A DNA stretch of 62,858 nt from Clostridia bacterium (GTDB taxonomy: Bacteria; Bacillota; Clostridia; Lachnospirales; Lachnospiraceae): NCBI GenBank assembly GCA_910575725.1, contig CAJTFE010000028.1, positions 1-62,858 on the forward strand, in the 5' to 3' direction. Under the pieces are notes generated by a model. The model searched no databases. It had not been told where the DNA came from and was given only the letters and a program-made list of their open reading frames with translations. Positions 58,064-62,858 of this stretch are shown here, one piece after another (position 1 is the stretch's first letter; every line of letters starts with the position of its first letter). The position numbers were made by a program, and so were the translations under genes.

Positions 58064-58942
58064 TTAAGAAGCAGAGATTTTCCCGCAGAGCGCCCGGATA
58101 TACTCCGGATCTGTCCCACAGCAGCCTCCCAGCACAGAGGCTCCGGCTTTGTACAGGGCTTCCATGTGAAGGGCGAATTCCTCCGGCTCCATATGATATA
58201 CAGCCTCTCCTGTGTCCGTAATCTTGGGCATTCCGGCATTGGGCTTGGCGATTACGGGAATAGACACACGCTTTCGGATCCCGGCAATCACGGCTTCCAG
58301 CTGCTCCGGCCCTACGGAGCAGTTGCAGCCTACGGCGTCTGCGCCTACGGCCTCCAGTGCTTCTGCCGCGTCGTAGATATTGCCGCCGAAGAACAGGCTT
58401 CCGTCCGATTCTATGGTCAGGCTGCAGAGGACGGGAAGCTCGCAGACTTCTGCGGCTGCGTCTAAGATAACCATGGTTTCATCGGGGGCCATCATGGTTT
58501 CTGCCACAAGAAGATCCACGCCAGCTTCGGAAAGATAAGTGATCTGTTCTTTATAGGCTTCAAAGAGTGTATCATAAGGCATTTCGCCCATAGGCTCCAT
58601 CAGCTTTCCGGTAGTACTGATATCGCCGGCTACCAGCGCTTTTCCTGCCGCCGCTTCCTTTGAAATGCGCACCAGCTCATGGTTCAGCTGCTTTGTCTCA
58701 TGGGCAAGGCCATGGCTTTTCAGGCTGATGGGATTGGCCAGGAAGGTGGGGGCATAAACAATGTGGGAACCGGCTTCGATGTAGGCCTTCTGCAATTGAA
58801 TCAGAGGCTTTGGGTGTTCTGCAATCCATTTCTCGGAGCATATTCCCCGGGGCATGCCTGACTTCAAGAGGTTGGAGCCGGTGGCCCCGTCCAAAATCAG
58901 AGGCCCCTGGGCGATTCGCTGCCTAAATTCTTTTTTTGTCAT
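58064..58942 (-). CDS. Homocysteine S-methyltransferase family protein
   Basis: 292 residues. LILDGATGSNLLKSGMPRG at the start, VGCNCSVGPEQLEAVI with one zinc cysteine, and VLGGCCGTDPEYIRAL with the other two cysteines at the C-terminus. These are the zinc ligands that activate homocysteine in MmuM/BhmT/MetH-type enzymes. The methyl donor (S-methylmethionine, betaine or another) cannot be told. It lacks cobalamin domains. Confidence 0.88.
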   Translation of the reverse strand: MTKKEFRQRIAQGPLILDGATGSNLLKSGMPRGICSEKWIAEHPKPLIQLQKAYIEAGSHIVYAPTFLANPISLKSHGLAHETKQLNHELVRISKEAAAGKALVAGDISTTGKLMEPMGEMPYDTLFEAYKEQITYLSEAGVDLLVAETMMAPDETMVILDAAAEVCELPVLCSLTIESDGSLFFGGNIYDAAEALEAVGADAVGCNCSVGPEQLEAVIAGIRKRVSIPVIAKPNAGMPKITDTGEAVYHMEPEEFALHMEALYKAGASVLGGCCGTDPEYIRALCGKISAS

Positions 58943-59209
58943 AGGGATTCCTTTCTTTGTATGGCTGGGGATGTACTGGCAGCCTGTAGCGGAGATTCTT
59001 GTGCATGGTTCTGCGCATGTTCAGTAGGACTGCCAGTCTCAGTATAATACAAGAGGAAGGCGGGATGCAAGCAGAAGAAAGATGAACCGGAAGGGAAAGC
59101 TGACTGGAGATATCGTGGGCATTGAGAATAAAAATGCCTTTCTTAACGGATTGGAATATGCTATACTTCATTTTAAGAAAATGAACGAAAAGTTACGGGG
59201 TTATAAATT

Positions 59210-60031
59210 ATGCTGTATCATTACACGGACTTTGCAGCCTTTGACGGTATTATCCGGTGTGCGGAATTGAGGCTGAATAATATTCTGAATATGAACGACG
59301 CTTCGGAAATGAGATTTTTTATGAATGGTTTATGCCGGGCAGTTATGGAACGATTACAGTCAGGCGGAGAGGAAGAGAAGAGCCGTGTCATAGAGGATTT
59401 TTTTCGGGGAGAGCTGGAAGAAGAGTTCCGTTATTCTGCCTATGCCGCCTGTTTTTCCAAGTATAGAGACGATGCGGCGCAGTGGGAGAGGTACGGACAT
59501 CTGGGGCAAGGCATCTGTATCGCTTTTCACGAGAACCTGATGCAGAAAATGACAGGCGGAGCCGTATCGCTGCAGACGGTGTATTATCAGAAGGATATGC
59601 GTGAGCACCGGCTTGTGGAAGAGTTTTATCAGCTGATGATGGAAAAAAGGAAGTTTTCAGAGATACAGCAGGAGCTGCGGGAGCTTATGAATGATGCATG
59701 GATACAGTCGGCAGCTTTTAAGCACCCGTCATTTACAAGGGAGAAAGAACGCCGGTTAGTTATCTCCCCCTTTATATTAAATGAATTTGCCGTGGAGCCG
59801 AGATACCATGTGTCAGCCGGGAGGATTAAGAAGTATTATCCCCTTGATTTGAATAGAATGTGCGGAAGGCTGGGACTCCATATGTCGGAATTGTTTGGAG
59901 AGATCATTATCGGCCCGGCATCCTCTCAATCGATCCCAATCCTGCAGGATTATTTGGTTGACTGCGGGCTGAATGCATTGAAGAATAAGATCAGCATGTC
60001 AGACTGTCCGCTCCGGAAGCCGATATCTTAG
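59210..60031 (+). CDS. DUF2971 protein
   Basis: 273 residues. MLYHYTDFAAFDGIIRCAELRLNN, NDASEMRFFMNG, AACFSKYRDDAAQWERYGHLGQGICIAF and EIIIGPASS are DUF2971 blocks, a family of uncertain function linked to accessory and defence islands and resembling ADP-ribosyl transferase folds, from memory. No partner gene is adjacent. The ribosome-binding site is poor (GTTACGGGG). Confidence 0.8.
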   Translation: MLYHYTDFAAFDGIIRCAELRLNNILNMNDASEMRFFMNGLCRAVMERLQSGGEEEKSRVIEDFFRGELEEEFRYSAYAACFSKYRDDAAQWERYGHLGQGICIAFHENLMQKMTGGAVSLQTVYYQKDMREHRLVEEFYQLMMEKRKFSEIQQELRELMNDAWIQSAAFKHPSFTREKERRLVISPFILNEFAVEPRYHVSAGRIKKYYPLDLNRMCGRLGLHMSELFGEIIIGPASSQSIPILQDYLVDCGLNALKNKISMSDCPLRKPIS

Positions 60032-60040
60032 GGGGAGGTA

Positions 60041-60069
60041 TTGCAAGAAGAAGCGGATTGTGCTAGAAT
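60041..60069 (+). promoter_or_regulatory. Promoter of the RNase P RNA gene
   Basis: TTGCAA (60041-60046), 17 bases, TAGAAT (60064-60069), nine bases before the mature 5' end. Confidence 0.8.
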
Positions 60070-60077
60070 GAATAACC

Positions 60078-60418
60078 GTAAGTAAGGTAAATGTTCGCGG
60101 CTGACATGCCGAAAGGCGTCAGGTGAGGAAAGTCCGGGCTCCATAGGGCAGGATGCCGGATAACGTCCGGTGGAGGCGACTCCAAGGATAGTGCAACAGA
60201 AATGTACCGCCAGGCAGCTGGTAAGGGTGGAAGGGCAGTGTAAGAGACTACCGCCTGTCTGGTAACAGACAGGGCACATGTAAACCCCATCCGGAGCAAG
60301 ACCGAAACGAAACGTAAGCCGGCCCGGCTGTTTCAGGTGGGTCGCTTGACTCTGCCGGCAACGGCAGAGCTAGATAGATGAACATTCACGACATAACCCG
60401 GCTTATCGCCTTGCTTAC
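60078..60418 (+). ncRNA. rnpB: RNase P RNA
   Basis: Catalytic RNA that trims tRNA 5' ends. The ends GTAAGTAAGG and CCTTGCTTAC pair as P1. GAGGAAAGTCCGGGCTCC (CR I), ACAGAAA...CCGCC, GGTAAGGGTG, CGGAGCAAGACC and the 3' AGATGAA...CGACATAACCCGGCTTA (CR V with P4) are universal. The tRNA-CCA binding loop GGTGGG-type region is present. Length 341 is within the normal bacterial range. Confidence 0.97.
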
Positions 60419-60466
60419 ATCAAAATAATTTTGTGTATCCTGCGAAAGATATCATTTGCGGCAGAA

Positions 60467-60525
60467 AAATTCCTTCCAAGCAGAAAGGCTTTGCATTCCT
60501 TTCCGGTTTGGAAGGATTTTTTTAG
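60467..60525. terminator. Terminator between rnpB and the PH-domain gene
   Basis: AATTCCTTCCAA pairs with TTTGGAAGGATTTTTTT around an inner hairpin (GAAAGG...CCTTTC). It follows rnpB and faces the convergent gene. Confidence 0.75.
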
Positions 60526-60533
60526 TATCCGCG

Positions 60534-60914
60534 CTATTCGTCGTCGCTGTCATCCGGATCAAATTCCGGCATGGCTCCGATATTCTGGGTGTTCAGTGTC
60601 CGGCGTTTCAGGCGCTGTTCCTCTGACTGCTCCAGGATAAAGTCTTTTACGGCCCGGGCGTTTTTGATATGCTGAAGCTCAAGCCTTGGATGGGTAATGT
60701 CGCCGGTGCTGCACACGACGGTTCCCAGGCCGAAGATCCGCTCAAACAGACTGGAATTGAGGGTGACATCCTGGATCTTGTACATGTAGCAGTCGTTTTC
60801 CCGATGATTCAGAAAACCTTCGTTGATGGTCAGGACTTCCGGTCTGACTGTATAGGTGGTGAAGGTCAGGGGTAATCCAAAGAAAACCCATCTTTTTTTC
60901 TCTTTAAATTCCAT
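60534..60914 (-). CDS. Bacterial PH-domain protein
   Basis: 126 residues from ATG 60914 ([20 protein letters not shown]) with AAAAGGAGAT upstream. Strands [22 protein letters not shown] and [23 protein letters not shown], then a helix, form a bPH2-type pleckstrin-like domain. The tail is acidic ([10 protein letters not shown]). Cellular role unknown; related domains act at membranes. Confidence 0.8.
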   Translation of the reverse strand: MEFKEKKRWVFFGLPLTFTTYTVRPEVLTINEGFLNHRENDCYMYKIQDVTLNSSLFERIFGLGTVVCSTGDITHPRLELQHIKNARAVKDFILEQSEEQRLKRRTLNTQNIGAMPEFDPDDSDDE

Positions 60915-60995
60915 ACGTATATCTCCTTTTTTGGCACATTGGTTTCTCTTCCTATTACTATAAATGAAAAATTTCTTTTTTGCAAAATAATTTTG

Positions 60996-61195
60996 TTGAA
61001 ATCCACCCGGGTTTGATGTAACATAGTACAAGAATATTTACAGGGGGCTGCTGCAGATAAGCCGTCAGCCCCTTTAGCAACCGGTACGTCCCTGCTTTTG
61101 CGCGGGATGGTACTTGACAGATGTGTTTTCACCTAGTGGGAGCCCTTCATGTCTATAGGACTTTTGAAGGTTTTCCGGAAAATGATGGAGGTATT
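60996..61195 (+). promoter_or_regulatory. pyrB promoter and structured leader
   Basis: TTGAAA (60996-61001), 17 bases, TAACAT (61019-61024). The leader of about 165 bases has GGGGCTG...CAGCCCC (about 61044-61073) and GGTAC-(G)-TCCC...GGGA-(TG)-GTAC (about 61081-61114) hairpins. Long structured pyr leaders usually sense pyrimidines; I do not find a PyrR-box consensus. Confidence 0.5.
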
Positions 61196-62113
61196 ATGAG
61201 ACATTTGATTAGCCCCTTGGATTTTTCCGTGGAGGAGCTTGGCAGGCTTCTTGACCTAGCCAGAGACATTGAGAAAAATCCGGCAAAATATGCACATGCC
61301 TGTGACGGAAAGGTTCTGGCGACTCTGTTTTATGAACCGAGTACCAGGACGAGGCTGAGTTTTGAATCGGCGATGATTCATTTAGGCGGCCAGGTTCTTG
61401 GCTTCTCCAGTGCGGCGTCCAGCTCGGCGGCAAAGGGAGAAAGTGTTTCCGACACAATTCGTATGATTTCCTGTTACGCTGATATCTGCGCTATGCGGCA
61501 TCCCAAGGAGGGAGCTCCCATGGTAGCGACAGCGGTTTCTTCGATTCCTGTGATTAACGCCGGCGACGGCGGACATCAGCATCCCACTCAGACACTTACC
61601 GATTTGATGACGATTCGATCTCTCAAGGGGCGTTTGGACCGCTTGACGATTGGCCTGTGCGGAGATCTGAAGTTTGGGCGGACGGTGCATTCTCTGATTA
61701 ATGCGCTGGTGCGGTATGAGGATATTTCCTTTGTGTTTATTTCACCGGAGGAGCTGCGGATTCCGGGATATATCCGGGAGGATGTGCTGGATGAGAAGGG
61801 CGTGCCTTATAAGGAGGTGGAGCGCCTGGAGGATGTGATTGGCGGCCTTGACCTTCTGTATATGACCCGTGTTCAGAGGGAACGGTTTTTTAATGAAGAG
61901 GATTATGTAAGGCTTAAGGATTTTTATATTCTGGATAAGGCGAAGATGGATCTGGCCGGGCCGGATATGCTGGTTCTGCATCCCCTGCCCAGGGTAAATG
62001 AGATTTCTGTGGAGGTGGACAGTGATCCAAGGGCGGCTTATTTTAAGCAGGTGCAGTTTGGGGTTTATGTGAGAATGGCTTTGATTCTTACGCTGTTGGA
62101 GGTGAATGTGTAA
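61196..62113 (+). CDS. pyrB: Aspartate carbamoyltransferase, catalytic chain
   Basis: 305 residues. Makes N-carbamoyl-aspartate, the first committed step of pyrimidine synthesis. [16 protein letters not shown] binds carbamoyl phosphate, [12 protein letters not shown] and MTRVQRERF bind aspartate, [10 protein letters not shown] closes the site. ATG 61196 follows GATGGAGG; upstream in-frame starts would give an atypical extension. Overlaps pyrI by one base. Confidence 0.97.
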   Translation: MRHLISPLDFSVEELGRLLDLARDIEKNPAKYAHACDGKVLATLFYEPSTRTRLSFESAMIHLGGQVLGFSSAASSSAAKGESVSDTIRMISCYADICAMRHPKEGAPMVATAVSSIPVINAGDGGHQHPTQTLTDLMTIRSLKGRLDRLTIGLCGDLKFGRTVHSLINALVRYEDISFVFISPEELRIPGYIREDVLDEKGVPYKEVERLEDVIGGLDLLYMTRVQRERFFNEEDYVRLKDFYILDKAKMDLAGPDMLVLHPLPRVNEISVEVDSDPRAAYFKQVQFGVYVRMALILTLLEVNV

Positions 62114-62550
62114 TGGCTAGTATTTTGAATGTGGGGCGGATTGCGGAAGGGTTTGTGCTGGATCATATTCAGGCCGGGAAGAGTATGGAGATCTATAAGT
62201 ACCTGAATCTTGGCAAGCTGGATTGTACGGTGGCGATTATTAAGAATGCCAGGAGCGCTAAGATGGGGAAGAAGGACATTATGAAGATTGAGTGTCCCAT
62301 TGATTACATAGATCTGGAGGTTCTGGGGTTTATTGATCATAATATTACGGTGAATATTGTGAAGGATGAGGAAATTGTGGAGAAGATGGCTCTGACGCTT
62401 CCGAAGGAGATTCGTAATATTATACGGTGCAGGAATCCTAGGTGTATTACTTCGATTGAGCAGGAGCTGGAGCAGGTGTTTCTTTTGACGAATGAGGAGA
62501 AGGAGATTTATCGGTGTAAGTATTGTGAGGAGAAGTATAAGAAGAAGTAG
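62113..62550 (+). CDS. pyrI: Aspartate carbamoyltransferase, regulatory chain
   Basis: 145 residues. The nucleotide-binding half (IAEGFVLDHIQAGKSMEIYKYL) senses CTP/ATP in relatives; the C-terminal half has a four-cysteine zinc site (CRNPRC...CKYCEEKY) that contacts PyrB. Directly coupled to pyrB (TAATG), so both are made together. Confidence 0.96.
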   Translation: MASILNVGRIAEGFVLDHIQAGKSMEIYKYLNLGKLDCTVAIIKNARSAKMGKKDIMKIECPIDYIDLEVLGFIDHNITVNIVKDEEIVEKMALTLPKEIRNIIRCRNPRCITSIEQELEQVFLLTNEEKEIYRCKYCEEKYKKK

Positions 62551-62563
62551 GTGAGGGACGGAC

Positions 62564-62776
62564 GAGCAGCCGCCGAAAAGCCCTCCGCTATTTCCATATC
62601 CTGTGTCCGGACGGTTCTCGTACAGGCTGTCTGCTCTGTACGGACATTGCCCCCCTTTTTTGATTTGCTGGGTTTTTGTGTTTTTGGGGTCAATGTTCGT
62701 CCATATCAGACAGCCTGTGCGCGAACAGCCGGACACTGGATATTGGAAATAGCGGAGGGCTTTTCGGCGGCTGCTC
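62564..62776. repeat. Long inverted repeat, copies 2 and 3 of the dispersed family
   Basis: Arms of about 88 bases: 62564-62652 and 62689-62776. The outer 32 bases (GAGCAGCCGCCG...CGCTATTTCC) are identical; the inner part, with GTCCGG, ACAGGCTGTCTG and ACATTG, is similar. The inner part of the right arm (ATATCAGACA...GATATTGGAAA) matches the repeat at 9931-10053. It lies just after pyrI and could end transcription. Confidence 0.8.
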
Positions 62777-62858
62777 TGGTTTTTGGGGGTGGGAGTTGGG
62801 GCTTGCGGAGCGTTTTTGGGTGGTGGGAGTTGGGGCTTGCGGAGTGTTTTTGGGGGGC
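62777..62858. repeat. G-rich tandem direct repeat
   Basis: Two consecutive copies of about 34 bases, TTTTTGGG(G/T)GGTGGGAG then TTGGGGCTTGCGGAG, and the start of a third at the window end. Several GGG runs could form a quadruplex on the plus strand. The repeat continues beyond the window. Confidence 0.6.

Noticed and set aside
59082..59270. Short frame before the DUF2971 gene
   Set aside because: Overlaps the start of a well-supported family protein in another frame and shows no family features.
61121..61195. Longer pyrB start upstream
   Set aside because: Adds residues unlike the family; ATG 61196 has GGAGG and the standard [10 protein letters not shown] beginning.

Overview
The window is a Firmicutes chromosome segment, most likely from a gut Lachnospiraceae. 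The grounds are AGGAGG ribosome-binding sites, a pyrB-pyrI pair, an ammonia-using asparagine synthetase, a TrpR-like YerC regulator, and Clostridia-type large serine recombinases with a TnpW-type small protein. No ribosomal RNA operon or species marker is present, so I do not name a species.

Layout. (1) 1-5350: AT-rich graveyard. The end of an IS200/IS605 element abuts a polymorphic-toxin immunity-type gene (Imm11/Imm43-like). That gene is broken by a 3.8-kb serine-recombinase element (582-4365, AA crossover dinucleotide, removal restores the frame) and by a 64-bp insertion of three tiny hairpins. More immunity-like debris follows. (2) 5467-14185: host housekeeping genes: nth, two rRNA methyltransferases, asnA, a cold-shock gene, an M23 peptidase, an amidohydrolase and truA. 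(3) 14981-54012: a complete 39-kb siphovirus prophage. It splits a NMT1-like ABC substrate-binding lipoprotein gene whose halves lie at 14186-14980 and 54013-54241. (4) 54391-62858: host genes again: DUF1266 lipoprotein, PHP hydrolase, YerC-like regulator, homocysteine methyltransferase family, DUF2971, rnpB, PH-domain protein and pyrBI, ending in a long inverted repeat.

Prophage order. Serine integrase and lysogeny genes (long PemK/MazF-like protein, divergent repressor switch at 19208-19275); early genes with two oppositely oriented single-gene units carrying matching 5' hairpins; a Tad2-like anti-Thoeris candidate; an unusual tRNA-like gene; HNH nuclease and Dam methylase; an array of small gene cassettes whose stop codons all fall in a repeated TTAGGATTTAGG motif; a C5 methyltransferase. 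Next comes a plasmid-like module: tyrosine recombinase, TAAGAG iterons, winged-helix protein (TubR-like), tubulin/FtsZ GTPase (TubZ-like), P4-type primase-helicase, a 12-copy iteron origin candidate and SSB. After it lie HNH-cos-terS-terL, HK97-type head genes, long-tail genes and a baseplate protein, then five small tail-tip genes, three of which carry poly-G tracts that put them out of frame. Holin and GH25 endolysin follow, and finally a reversed, AT-rich gene fusing a response-regulator receiver domain to a TIR-like effector domain.

The most interesting items are the receiver-TIR fusion beside attR, the poly-G switched tail-tip genes, the TubRZ/iteron module that suggests a phage-plasmid life style, and the stop-codon-linked cassette array. 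Family names come from recognising motifs by eye; no database search was run.
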